Under the pieces are notes generated by a model that ran no database searches, was not told the origin of the DNA, and was given only the letters and a program-made list of their open reading frames with translations. Source: Pilatotrama ljubarskyi (lineage: Eukaryota > Basidiomycota > Agaricomycetes > Polyporales > Polyporaceae). Taken from it: a stretch of 64,000 bases of DNA. The stretch is from contig MU277682.1 in the NCBI GenBank assembly GCA_022385805.1, positions 119,049-183,048 on the forward strand, read 5' to 3'. This document shows positions 1-13,524 of this stretch, piece after piece. The position numbers and the translations under genes were made by a program. The stretch's first letter is position 1. Each line of letters begins with the position of its first letter.

Positions 1-952
1 GGAAGTGGCGCAAGGTGCTAGTACCGCGCTTCCTGACCATCATCGGCGAGTACTCTGCTAACCCGTGGAGTACAATCAATCTGGACGTCAGCGGAATCCT
101 CCAGACGCTCTGGATGGACATCTTCCCTGGTGTCCCCGTGACAATATCGCCGCGCGAGGCAATTCATGATGTGGTACGTCCACCGCATCTTTTGCTTCAT
201 CTCTTAGTCGACCGTCCTTGACGGTACATCAGGCTCAGCAGCGGGTATATGAGTGGCGGGCTGCCATTGCTAGGGCGGCGCTGGATGCCGTGGCCCGCTT
301 CCTACAGACGTACCTTGCGACGTCTCAGGCCCGTGCCGACTACATCCAGTATGCTCTCGGGCCCGGTCTTCCCTTCCGGTATGCCAGCGTCAAGACTTTG
401 GTGGACTCGCGCGAGACGGTGAGATACGCAGTGCCAGCGCGTCTCTGCTTAACATCTCACACCTTGAACAGAAAAATATCGGACCTTTCCAGTCGGCGTA
501 TATTCTTGAGACGTTGGCCTACGACTTCGCAGTGACGGGTCGCACCGTTGAGAAGTCGAGGGACTTCCCCTACAGTGCGCTCACTCTCTCTGTTGTTGCC
601 GTACGTCCGCGTGTAAGATCGGCTTCGTATTGTACTAACATCATCACCTCATCAGGTTGAGCGGGCACTCCAGCGGTGGACGACAGGTGAGTACATCAAG
701 CCGGCGAGCTCGGACAAAGAAGCAAAGAAGAAGGATGCATTCTCTCAAGAGGCCCGCGCTGAGTCAACGCGCTCTTACCTTCGCGCTATCGCCAACCTCC
801 GTGAGACAACGTGGATCCAGATCATGCAAGGCGCCGAAGATCGAGCCGCTGCTGATGCAGCCCATGACATGGACGACATGGGCCTTCTTGAAGATGATGG
901 CCTACAGGATGAGCGCGCAGTTGTGGACGAATCCGATGATGACGAGGAGTGA
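1..952 (+). CDS. DUF6532-type protein, 3' part (5' end outside window)
   Basis: Exons <1-173, 233-418, 472-600 and 656-952 join in one frame through three short GT-AG introns and end in an acidic tail before TGA. The visible C-terminal half (about 260 residues) is helix-rich, with a conserved-looking block around GPFQSAYILETLAYDFAVTG and a charged segment before the acidic tail. This resembles the C-terminal part of DUF6532 proteins, which are multicopy and of unknown function in mushroom genomes and often lie in transposon-rich regions. The family call is from memory of the pattern, not a search; the exon structure is more certain than the name. The start lies upstream of base 1, so domain content and length cannot be judged. 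Confidence 0.6.
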
Positions 953-2685
953 CGGTAGGTCTCCTCCACCACAGCTTCTGTCTACTTATTGACATTTCGT
1001 GTTACAGTGCCGCTCGCCATACCACCCGATGAATTACTGCACAAGCGCTTTCATCGGGTTTTCGACTCATCAATCACCATCCCGCCGTAGCGCAGGTCCA
1101 ACCTCGATACCCCGTCCAGTCTCAGGCTCTCCCACTCCTTAGACCTCTGCTTCGCAAGGCGCCGCCAGGTCGTCGTCATTATTCTAATCTCATGATCATT
1201 CTAGTATATACTATTTGTCCTGTATCCACCATATCACTCCTTTTGAATGCGACTCGGAGCGTGCCTGCTCAAGGTCGAGACATTCCCTGGGAGTCATCGG
1301 GATGCAAGCTGTTCGGGATCTGTGTGAGCCTAAGTACGCCCTGGTCATCATCTGGGAACCGTCTGAAAGCTGCTTGACGTTTGTCTGGAGTCGCCTGCGA
1401 CCAGAGGAGCACCTCTGTTTCAGTAGGGAACCTCCTGATCCCAGACACTTCTGTCTTTCCGACTGGAGGGTCTGACGTGGCTGTGCCAGACTCCCCAGCT
1501 ACTCCAGACCAGAGTGTCGTTTTGCTGATGTCGGCCGCCCTACACCAGTCACCGCCACACCGTCGCCGGCTATTGCCGTGCCGCGTTACCGAATGCGGGT
1601 CGCCTGCCAGTGCGCACGCGGACCACCACTACGTGTGCACTGCGGCCTTGAAGACTTCCGGAGAGTACGTTTCCTCACTGCCAGGACTATCAACTTCACC
1701 GGAATCCAGTCCAAGAACATAGAGCCGCAGCACGCGTCGCACAAATTCTACAGGACACGATGGCATCTCCGGCGTGCAGCAGCTTCCTCAGGAACGCTGC
1801 TGCGCAGTGGGTTTTTAGCAGAACGTCTGCCTTTCCAGGCTTGGTGGCGTCGTACTGGACTCTGCTAACACCTAGTGGCGATGCACATCCACTGGCAGTG
1901 CGACGACCCACATCGACTCAGACCCCGGGCTATCAACCAGCAAAGTTCGCCCCGAGGCATTCGGCCGTTCCGCAATGCGGGGAGGCGCGGAGGAGCGAGT
2001 CGATACGCTCTTGGCAGTCCGATGCCATCCATTCACCATGAAGACGGATATCAACCCACAACGTCTTGCCTCCAACAAAGCCGACCTACGCTCTTTGAGT
2101 ATCTTGAGATCCCGTCGCAATTCTGCTGAACTCCTGGACGCTCTCCAGATGGTATATCACAGGACGCATCGAGTGATGGGCTGTGCAGTCTGGGGTATCG
2201 GCTCGATTTGGCTTACACAGTGGTAAGCTAACGCTCTCTCTTGCGCAGCCAGCGGAGTCCTCGCTTTGGGCAGTGAATTATGTGTCGGCTGCGTGCCCCG
2301 ATAGCTCCAGGTGCAGGCGGGCGCCTTACACATCCCGGACAGCTTGCAATCTGCCTGACAAATCATCATAGCGTCGCAACCAGCGTCCACATGCGAGTAT
2401 CATATTGGACCACATACCCAGCCCTAACCTTGTTCGTCCAGCCGTCGTCATCTTCCCGTTCTGCGGCACACCCTGACGCTCTTGGGTGTTTTTCGAGTCA
2501 CACAGCGTTTCATAGGCTTTGCTCCGATGTGCAGTCACGACGGACCCCGCACACGAGGCGCTGCGAAGATGATAAATCTTCTTATGCGTTGAATGTTGCA
2601 CACGAAGCACTGTGCCGTATATATACGTCCAGATGCAACTCACCATGCAGTAGCAGCAAAGCACAGTCAAGCCTATTCACCCACA
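953..2685. other. intergenic stretch without recognisable gene
   Basis: About 1.7 kb between the DUF6532 gene and the Zn2Cys6 regulator. Open frames here are short, overlap on both strands and show no family motif or consistent splice pattern. It should hold the terminator of the first gene and the promoter of the second. Confidence 0.5.
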
Positions 2686-4746
2686 ATGTCTACCTCCACG
2701 CGACCGCTCAACAGAGGGGCAGCGTGTCTACCCTGTCGCAAGCTCAAAGCAGTGAGTTCGTTCCCTCAGCGGATATTATCACGGATGGGTCTGACGTCCC
2801 CGCAGCGATGCGATGGAAACAGACCCGCCTGCGGACGTTGCGTCGCCAATAACAGGCCCGACGATTGCGAGTATGCCGTCGGCGGTGAGGTTACTCGGTC
2901 TCGACTCCTTGAAGAGAATATCGCTCTCCTGGAGGCGAGGATCCATGAGCTAGAGAACCCGGGTGAAGCTCCCTCCATGAGGCTGCATAACCCTCACCGC
3001 CAGGAATCCGCAAGTGGGAGCGCGTCCCGGACACAAGTAGCCGGTGCGTCACATTTTCAGCTGCATCCACCTGGAATGCCGCAACAGACCGGTGAGGATG
3101 TACTGGTTGATTCATCGCAGCGGACTCTGGAGGACTCATCGACTATCCCTGTCCTCAGATCCATTGCGAGGCCCCACCGAGCAGCCTCTCACGCACGCCG
3201 AAGCACCTGCACTGTAGGCAAATCGCATGATATACCGTGCCGGTCACTGAAAGTCCCCCATATCAGCTTCCAGACGTTCATGGCTCACGCACCTCAACTC
3301 GGCTTGTTCTTGAATCCCAACAGATTCGTTAGAGCGGTCAGCCTCCCCCGTGGAGCCCCTGGCGCCGTTGATGAGGCTCTCATGAACGCCGTGTACCTCT
3401 GGGGAAGCCGTCTGTCAAGCGCAACCGCGCTTCGTGCGAGGGAGGAATACTTTTCCGCGAAAGCTGTACAAGCGGCTTCGGGCGCTACGCTGATGGCCCA
3501 GTCCATGGCGCCCGTCAACGGCGTCCTGCATACAGTACAGGCGGAGGTACTCCTGGCACACTACTTCTTCTCTTCCGGCCGCTTCCTGGAGGGTAAGTAC
3601 CATTGTCTTGCCGCCGTCGCCCTGGTCACGGGAAGTCGACTGCACCAGCTGGATCTGGCCGCTTTGGCTGGGGCTGGCGTGGATCCGGTATTCATCGGCG
3701 AGAAAATCCACGCCTTCTGGACCGTGTATGCCCTGGATCAAGCGTGGTCAGCAGCGATGAACGCCCCTCCGTCCATATGCCAGCGGGGTCGGAACGGGAT
3801 CGTGATCACAACGCCCTGGCCACTCGCTATTGAGGCCTATGAGCAGGTGCGTACACGTTCTCCTGCCGTGTTGCACTTTGTTGACATGCGGCCAGGGCAT
3901 CGTGATTCCGCGTCACGGTTATAATTACTCTGTCCTGGACTTCGCCCAAGGTGGAGCTGACGACTCGGGAGAGGAGTTTTCGCGTCTCGCGCTCCGTGTG
4001 AAGGCCGCGGCGCTGCTCTCGAGCGCACTCTACGTCTCTGCTCAGTATCGCCCAGGTACGTGACGACACCGGCGTGCTTCGGATATCGCTGGCAACATCG
4101 CATACAACTCATGACGGTTCTTCCTACAGATCTATCGAACCGAGGGCAATTCTTTGCTCAGTTCACCGCGCTCGACGGTCTGATAGAGAACTTCCATCGC
4201 CAGCTCGCCGCGATCCGGAACGGACGCCCAGACGACATGCGCGAACTTCTAGTCTGCCGGACGCTGGCCTGCGTGGCTGCCATTCAGCTGCACTCGGTTT
4301 TCGCCATTCATCAGCCAACTTCCAGGCAGAAATCTCTGACGGTCGCGGTCGCCTCGGCGAGAGCTCTCGACATCATCGATGTCAATCAGTATCGGCATCT
4401 CGACCCCGTGATAGCTGTGAGTAGCACCCGCATCGCTTCGCATTGCGTTCGGTCAGAAAGGACGCTGAACCGTCCCCAGATGTTGTGGGCTATCATCTGT
4501 AAGACTCTTGTCGAAGAGATGAGGCGTCTTAGGCACAGCGCTGTCGCTGTAAGACAAGAGGACATGGTGAGGATTACGACAAGCCTAGACGGAATTATGA
4601 GAGCAATGGCCTCGTTGGCGCCTGGCATCCCGCTGATGGGTGAGTGCATACAAGTATACTATTCCCGGGGGGTTTTTCGAAGCTGACATCGCTACTCAGC
4701 CTCTCACCTTGCCGAAATACAGCAGGCAAAAGCCACTATGAACTAG
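2686..4746 (+). CDS. Zn2Cys6 fungal-specific transcription factor
   Basis: Exons 2686-2751, 2806-3846, 3896-4055, 4130-4416, 4480-4639 and 4700-4746 give 586 aa. The first intron interrupts the zinc cluster; splicing restores CRKLKARCDGNRPACGRC near residues 17-34, with its last cysteine at CEY, so all six zinc ligands are present. A short leucine-rich coiled coil (LLEENIALLEARIHELE) follows, as in Gal4-type dimerisation linkers. The large middle region has the alternating helical character of the fungal-specific regulator domain. The protein should be a nuclear DNA-binding regulator, probably a dimer. Targets cannot be inferred, since no biosynthetic cluster lies beside it. Start chosen as the ATG just before the cluster, after several stops in other frames. 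Confidence 0.85.
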
Positions 4747-5216
4747 ATCACCGTAACGCGTTTGCATTTGGACCTGGAAAGCATGATACCACAGTACACT
4801 AGTACTAATCTAGACGACGCCAGTAACGTTGAGAAGCCCTCCCAGCTCCTACATATCTTGCCCTTGCTTGATACTACGCACCGTAATTCTCTGATATGAA
4901 TACCCATAGTACATACTTCCCATAGATGCGCTTATAGATTTGTACCCGGTTTGCATTCCGTGCTCCTCCATGTGGCATAAAAGAAACTTAGCAAGTGGTC
5001 GTTTCCGCGGGCCTCGGCTTCGTTCCACGACGCCTTCCAAATACGGCACAGCCCCCCACACGCCTCTGATCGTGGTCGGGATGTGCCTTGAGCGCCTCTC
5101 TGAGCCTTGCACTTGCACTTCGGACTGGCACTTGGCGTTCATCTGAGCTGCAGCCTCGCCGCTTGAGCATTACCGTATCATATATCTTGGACTACACACT
5201 CCGCCTATCTGGTCCG

Positions 5217-6052
5217 ATGGCTTCTCTAGCGAAGCTCACGTCTCTGTCGACGCAAACGCTCTCGCTGCTCCTCGAGCGCCAGCGACTGCAGAACCTGAAC
5301 GCGACATCCCTCCACACGCCTCAGATTGCGAAGAACCTCGAACAGCTGCGGTCGGGAATCCTGGAGATGGAGGAGCGGGACGGTCCCTCGGAGGCGTCAC
5401 GGCTGTTACGATCTCAGCATGAGCGAATGCGGGGTATGCTGGGTCCGGAGGCGGACGCAGCGGGTGTTCAGAGGTAGGCTCCTCGTGCTCTCACGATGTT
5501 GAATGAAACTGAGCTTATGCACTGTCAGATGTGAAGAGCTACGACCGCTAGTCACGGATGCAGCTGCTTCCAGCTCATCATCGCCGGTGCCTAGCTCGCC
5601 GGTGGCTCCCTCTGCTGCCCCCGCGTTTACAGCGGCTCCGCGCAATTCGGATTACGCGCCCTATACGGACGATCCAGAAGCAGGTTACACCTCGGAAGAC
5701 ATGCTGCTGCAACAGCGACAGATCATGGACGTCCAGGACGTGCACCTGGACGAGCTCTCGCGTTCCATCACACGCCAGCGGGACATTTCGCTGCAAATCA
5801 ACGACGAGTTGGACGTACATACAGGTCTCCTGGAGGGACTGGACCATGACCTGGATCGGACGGATAGTAGGCTCACGCAGGCAAGACGAAAGCTGGACCG
5901 TGTAGCCAGGGGTGCCAAGGAAAACGGTATGTGGGAACTCCGGCGAAGCACATAGCTCATGCGTCTGACGTGGTGTATCCGTAGGCTCCACCGTGATGAT
6001 AGCGCTTCTTATTCTCGTGCTACTCATTTTGATCATCGTTTTCAAGACATAG
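5217..6052 (+). CDS. Qc-SNARE, syntaxin-8-like
   Basis: Exons 5217-5473, 5529-5926 and 5985-6052 give 240 aa. An N-terminal helical region is followed by a Ser/Pro/Ala-rich linker and then a SNARE motif (about residues 150-210: LLQQRQIMDVQDVHLDELSR onward) whose heptad repeats contain the zero-layer glutamine. The last exon supplies a C-terminal anchor (VMIALLILVLLILIIVFKT) with almost no lumenal tail. Order and spacing fit Qc SNAREs of the syntaxin-8/Syn8 type that act in endosome-vacuole fusion. Tlg1 is the main alternative; the anchor and register favour syntaxin 8. A second SNARE (SNC) lies at 46.8-47.4 kb but is not linked to it. Confidence 0.82.
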
Positions 6053-6275
6053 TTCTAGGATGCGTATACCCCGAGTTTCAGAGACTCTGCATGTATGGAT
6101 ATGTACATCACATTTCACCTAATCCACCATTGTACGGCATGCATGACTCCCCGATGGTGCGATTGAGTGCGAAAGCAGGACGGCACGCCTCTCACCGCTG
6201 ATTACAAGTGCCGGACCCCACGTAGGTTGTCGCATTTTGCACGAATGACCAGTCAGGAAGCGTTCCGACGCAGTT

Positions 6276-7552
6276 TCAAGCTCGGTATCCGACACGATTA
6301 CAAGCCAACCAAAACTCGGTGCCTCCTTCCTCGCACCAACCCAACGGACCCAAATCGCACTCGGCACATGCCAACAGCTTCAGCTTTCCGCCGCCGGGAC
6401 CTGCGGGGATAGCTCAGTGTCACAGCTACCGTGCAGAAGGGATAGATACCGACATACCTGTCGCCTGCACAGCACGCGAGAATCCAATGTTCTCAAACGC
6501 CATAGCGTTTGGTTTGACGAGCCACCACTGCGCAGTTGCAGGCGGCGCGGGGAGCGCGCCGAGGGACTCCGGCAGCCTCTGACCCGGAGGCTCGAGCTGC
6601 ACGCTCTCGCGCTCGACCCAGCTTGCCACGCCGTTCTTGAGGATGACGCTCCCGCAGCCAAGGCGAGGGCACAGCAAGTCGTACTTGTTCGTTGGTAATC
6701 CGCCCGCCCCATCGTTGCTAATGTCCGATATCACGTCTTTGACCGCGTTCGGGAATGAGGTGAGCAGGCGCGCGACGGGGCGCGAGCGCGTCGACGATCG
6801 CTGTAGCGCCTCCCACAACCCCGCAGGGAGCCCCTGCGGCTCGGAGGATGCCTGTGCTAGCTGTCTTTGCGCCGCGGCCGTCTCGGGAGAGGCGGATGCA
6901 TTGTCGGTGCCCTGCAGTTCCTTCCGCATCTCATACCAAGGACGTGAGCCGTGTACCACCGAGCTCAGCCCCGCCCACTCGAACCCGGCTTTCTCGTAAA
7001 ACCCGCGGAGCTCCTCGTGCGCGATCAGCAAAATGCGCTTGTAGCTGGCGCGGCCCTCCTTGGCGGCGCGCTCCGCACGCGCCACGAACTCCCTGACAAG
7101 GTTCAGGCCGACCTGGCGGTGGCGATGCTCGGCGTCGACGCAGACCGAGTGGATGCAGATCGACGGTGCGCCCGGGACGTGGTGGGACATGGACTCGTGC
7201 GTAAGCGTGTCGTCCGGGGAGAGCGTCGCGCAGACGTAGCCGACGAGCTTGCGCCCTTTGCCGTCGGGCGCGGGGACGTAGGCTCCCAGAAAAAGCTCTG
7301 GGGCCTGGGACTGTCGATACCTACGGTCCCGTCAGGCAGTGTGCCAGCGCAGTAGTGTCCGTCCAACACCGTACCTGAACGTCTCCAGACTTCCGGCCTC
7401 GTCTTCCGGGTACCCTTGAAACGCGCAAACCCGATGTCAGTGCAACTGATGCTGCGCGTTCATAGTATCAGAGGAGTTGTGTCACCGTTCGTCTCTATCC
7501 GATGCGCATCTCCCAGCTCGTTGGGTGCAACGAGATCGTAGAATATTGACAT
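6276..7552 (-). CDS. GNAT acetyltransferase fused to Mss4-like domain
   Basis: Exons (plus coordinates) 6276-6400, 6458-7320, 7375-7414 and 7486-7552 give 364 aa. Residues 1 to about 130 form an arylalkylamine-type GNAT fold: GYPEDEA near the start, APELFLGAYV, then the acetyl-CoA region SVCVDAEHRHRQVGLNLV. After a linker, residues ~240-364 form a Mss4/Dss4-like domain with two zinc half-sites, CPRLGCGS and, after the last intron, LLACAECDLGPLGW. Between them sits WWLVKPNAMAFENIGFSR, which aligns with the Mss4 core. Mss4 proteins bind exocytic Rab GTPases and stabilise their nucleotide-free form. The GNAT substrate is unknown. Both domains are complete and joined by exons in phase, so a true fusion is likely. 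Start chosen at the first ATG that gives the GNAT N-terminus. Confidence 0.85.
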
Positions 7553-8348
7553 CCCGGATAGACGATCAAGGAACTATCCCTGGCAATCGTTACCGCTGCA
7601 GTACTCAGATCGTGATATCCGAGTTATGGGCAGATCTATAGCATTGGTAGCATCCACAGCAGCTGCAGTCAATCTCAGTTGCGGTCTTACCCGATGACGC
7701 AGATCCAGTTCAAGGGCGCGCCACAATCTCCCTGCAATCTCTGTAGACGCCGAAGCGAATGCGGCGAACTCGGGCTCGGGCTGTGGCTGCGCATGCTCGG
7801 GATGCTCGGAGAGACAAAACTGCTGGCGCATCGATGCACCCATGAGGACAACAAAGTACATCAAAAAAAGGCCAAGGACAGAACGACCCAAAGATACAAT
7901 TTCAGCGCGGCAGCTACATAGCTATAGCGTCCATGGGCGTGCGTGTGATATATATATATGCGAATGCGGACGTGGCGACAAGTGCACTCTCTGATCGTAG
8001 GTAGAAGAACAAACAAACAGCAGATAACGACGGAGGGACAGGGAGAGGGGATATGTGATCTGCGAATCGGATCTGAGAGGGCAGTGATAGAGGCGAGTTT
8101 AAGGAGAGGGAGCAGTCGCGGAGTTAACTTAGAGGAGAGAGGGAGAGTGCGCGTACTGATACAAGAATCCAGTGACGGCCATATCCTGCACAGGGCGCAA
8201 ATGTGTAGCGTCAGAGAACGAAAGCGGGGGAACAGTGGTAACGCGTATATGCCGGGCGCCAAAGCAGCGGTTCTGGCGATGAAAGAACGGGGCGGGCGGG
8301 AGGGCGGGAGGGCAGAAAGGGACGGGCGAGCACAAACGAGCGAGGAGT
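7553..8348. other. intergenic region between GNAT-Mss4 and YPK1 genes
   Basis: About 800 bp between two minus-strand genes, expected to hold the YPK1 3' UTR and the promoter of the GNAT-Mss4 gene. A 105-codon minus-strand frame at 7574-7891 has a hydrophobic start but no family features and is not called. Confidence 0.5.
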
Positions 8349-10740
<2,392 letters not shown>

Positions 10741-11342
10741 GGTGGCGGATGGAGGGAGAGAAGGAGGGCAGCGCCCGGCTGAGGGAGGGGGGAACGGGAC
10801 GAGCGCCGGATGCAGATGATGGGTGGTCGTGGTCGGGATGAGAGAGCGGCCTTTCAGTTCGATCGCGCCTCACTCTCCTTTGATCTCGCTCTTCCAGCTG
10901 CTCCTCTCAGATCCCGCTCTGCGTGTTGCTTACATATTTATCGTCTAAACTGTGCATTGTGCAGGCTTTTGTGCTCGAATCCCCTATCTGCGCCTCATCA
11001 TTGCTCACGGCCTTCAAGTTTCTCTCCGACTCTCATCGGCACGCCCGCTCCTCCCACCCGGTCTCTGCGCTGCCCGTCAGGCGTCCAACCTATCGCTTTC
11101 TGTACGCGGGCGGCCCGCCCCGTGTCGCGCTTTCTATCACGTCTCGAAGCAACGACCCGCACTAAAGTGAATCATGAGCTCTGCTACAGATATATGGGTC
11201 CAACGTCACGGCGTAAATCCCTGCTAACGCAGCGCCCGCACATCATCCCGTGAGTAATTCAGCACTACCAAGCCTTCTACGCGCGAAGCGGCGACACCAT
11301 CTATATCTCATTGATGTCCCTCCGGGGATATGCTACCCCCTC
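10741..11342. other. intergenic: YPK1 promoter and amidotransferase 3' side
   Basis: About 600 bp with pyrimidine-rich stretches typical of a fungal promoter upstream of YPK1. No coding frame here shows recognisable motifs. Confidence 0.5.
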
Positions 11343-12356
11343 TTATGCTGCGGTCTGCTCACTGCCCTCTGCCCGCGACGCGCGCAGAATCTCCCATAGC
11401 GTCCTGCCCACCACGTTCGGGCCATCGTTCCGCCAATCCGCCCTCCTCGTATAGTCGTCCACGATGTTCTTGTCGAGCACGCCTGTCGAGTGCCGCGCCT
11501 TGACGATCTCCTCTGTGATGCTCTTGTGGAACTCTGGATGCCCCTGCACGGTGAAGATGTGGACGTCTGCGGGTGTGACCGAGTCGGGCGACGCGTCTGG
11601 GTACAGCTGCACCATCCCCTGGTTCGGTGCGACGGAGGTGGAGCCTAGGAGATGGAAGGAGGGCGGGATGGCGGGTACGTGGTCTCGGTGCATCTGCTCG
11701 AGGTTCTGTTGCGGCGATAGACGCGACGTTCAGCTATGATCCCGGACGTACGCTCGAGGAGGACGCGTCTTACTAGTTTCGACACGCCGAGGAGCTTCTG
11801 CCCGATATCGGTCAGATCGATTTCCGTCACTCCAACCTCCCATTTTCCGTCATTGGGCACGCACTCGCCGCCGAGCGCGCGTGCGATGATCTGGTGTCCG
11901 AAGCATATGCCTGGCAAGAGTGCATTAGGCTCACCTCGGCATGAGCTAGTGGGTGGTCAGAACGGACCAATCAAGCGTATATGGGGCTTCTCCTTGGCGA
12001 GGAATCGCACATAGTCAGTCAGCTTGTTGATCCACTCGAGGTTCTCGTACGCCGACGCAGCTGCCTCCTGCGATCAGCAGCCGTACGAGTAGCATGGATC
12101 GGGAGAGCATACCGGATCCTGTTAACAGCACCGCATCGTACTCATCCACGTTCTCGGGGTACACCTGCTCGTTCCTTACGTCGTACGCATCGACCACGAA
12201 CTCTACGTTCGGATCGCCGACCGCCTGGAGCGAGTTGCGGAAGAGCGTCTCGAAGATCGCGCCGTAGTCGCCTTCGCTCGCGAGGATCGCGGGGAGGGGC
12301 GTGTCGCAGAGGAGCACGGCGATCTTGTATGGTCTCGAGTTGGCGGATGTGGACAT
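11343..12356 (-). CDS. class-I glutamine amidotransferase-like protein
   Basis: Exons 11343-11705, 11774-11910, 11968-12060 and 12113-12356 give 278 aa. It is a single GATase-1 domain: an N-terminal strand KIAVLLCDTP, an oxyanion region VLLTGS, the nucleophile elbow GICFGHQ (Cys near residue 115), and the catalytic His/Glu pair in VQGHPEFH. The family resembles stand-alone amidotransferases such as yeast YLR126C, thought to release ammonia from glutamine or act as gamma-glutamyl peptidases; the acceptor is unknown. It is divergent from the urea transporter DUR3 across a shared intergenic region, so a common nitrogen-responsive control is possible but is inference. Confidence 0.88.
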
Positions 12357-13524
12357 GGTGGTAGCACTGCCGGTGTGAGTGCAGCAGTCACGCTCGCGCG
12401 CGGGATTGACAATGAGCGATCACGACACACCAGAGGTCGACGTCAACGACGATGTGTTTGACTACATATCTTCTGAAAAGCAGCCGGGCTACATTACTAC
12501 TACAATAAAATCCACAAACGCGATGTCCTTCCCCCTAAGAGCAGCACTATCACTGTAAGTACTCCAGGGCAAATAGAGAAGGACGCCGGATTGCTCTCCG
12601 ATGACGCTGCAGTTGCTACCTCTTGTTCATCACGAGGTCTTTCAGGAACTGAAGTGATACCGAACATGCTCTTGATGAAGTACTACATATGAGGCCTCTC
12701 TTTATGGCATCCTGCTTGCTTTTTCTTCGAGGCTGACTGCTTTCGCGCGCGATCAGGCTGTAGATGAGCAGAGTCCCGTAAAGGCCGGAGGTGGGTCGGC
12801 TTATCTGCCCAGATTATCTCGCCCGATCTCGCCGGCGGCCCGCTTCAGCACACAACTCTGATGTGGATGGTAGGCGCCCGCATGTGCATCCTCCGCACTC
12901 AGCGGGAACCTCGTACAACGGTCTCGCCCTCTCCAGCAGCAGCGAGCAGGGTCATAGTGCGTCCGTCCAACTCCTCTATCTACGGAGGGTAGCTGACTCC
13001 TACTCCTCCAGATAGGAAGCAGAATTCCTAACTCCAGGAATTTTGCGTCTCTCCCCATCGGAGTCTCCGAGAAATGAGCCAAGGCTTCAATCTAAGACGC
13101 CTCCCAGGGTCGCTAGCGGCTTATCTCGCCTGCGTCGCCCGCGCCAGCGACCCCCCACGCCTCTCTCGCCGATAAGTGGGCCAATGGGACACCTCCGTCG
13201 GCCGTCCTTTTCAGCTTTTCCTATCGTAACTCGCCGCGGCCGCACACCGATAAGCCGTGAAGCCCGGTCAGATACAGCAGCAGTGGCCCCGATGCGGGGG
13301 CCGAGCGGTTTTTTGCTCTGCGGGGCGCCTCCCCGCACAGAAGCCTTCTCGCTTCTTATAAACGCCAGGTGCGGGGAGCGAGGAAGGTCGTGCTCCTCTC
13401 CCTTGGTCCCTGCTCTCCGCCGACTTCTTTGCTGAAGTGGGAGACGCGCTTCGCCTGTATCGACTTCGTGCGGACGACAACTGAAAGACCCGCCATCTCT
13501 CACGATTATTCTGTAGAAGTCACC
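12357..13524. promoter_or_regulatory. divergent promoter region of amidotransferase and DUR3 with GATA and GC-box motifs
   Basis: Five HGATAR-type motifs (GATAAG or TTATCT) lie at 12801, 12814, 13121, 13171 and 13249, the form bound by AreA/Nit2 nitrogen regulators. Nearer the gene, GCGGGG/CCCCGC motifs of the CreA/Mig1 type occur at 13293, 13319, 13331 and 13370; the pair at 13319-13337 forms an inverted repeat. A TATA-like TTATAAAC lies at 13356, about 165 bp before the DUR3 ATG. Motif matches are seen directly; factor binding is inferred from the families. Confidence 0.45.

Noticed and set aside
7574..7891. 105-codon minus-strand frame with a hydrophobic N-terminus, considered as a small membrane protein
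   Set aside because: It lies between two minus-strand genes where UTR and promoter are expected, has no family features and no supporting splice structure.
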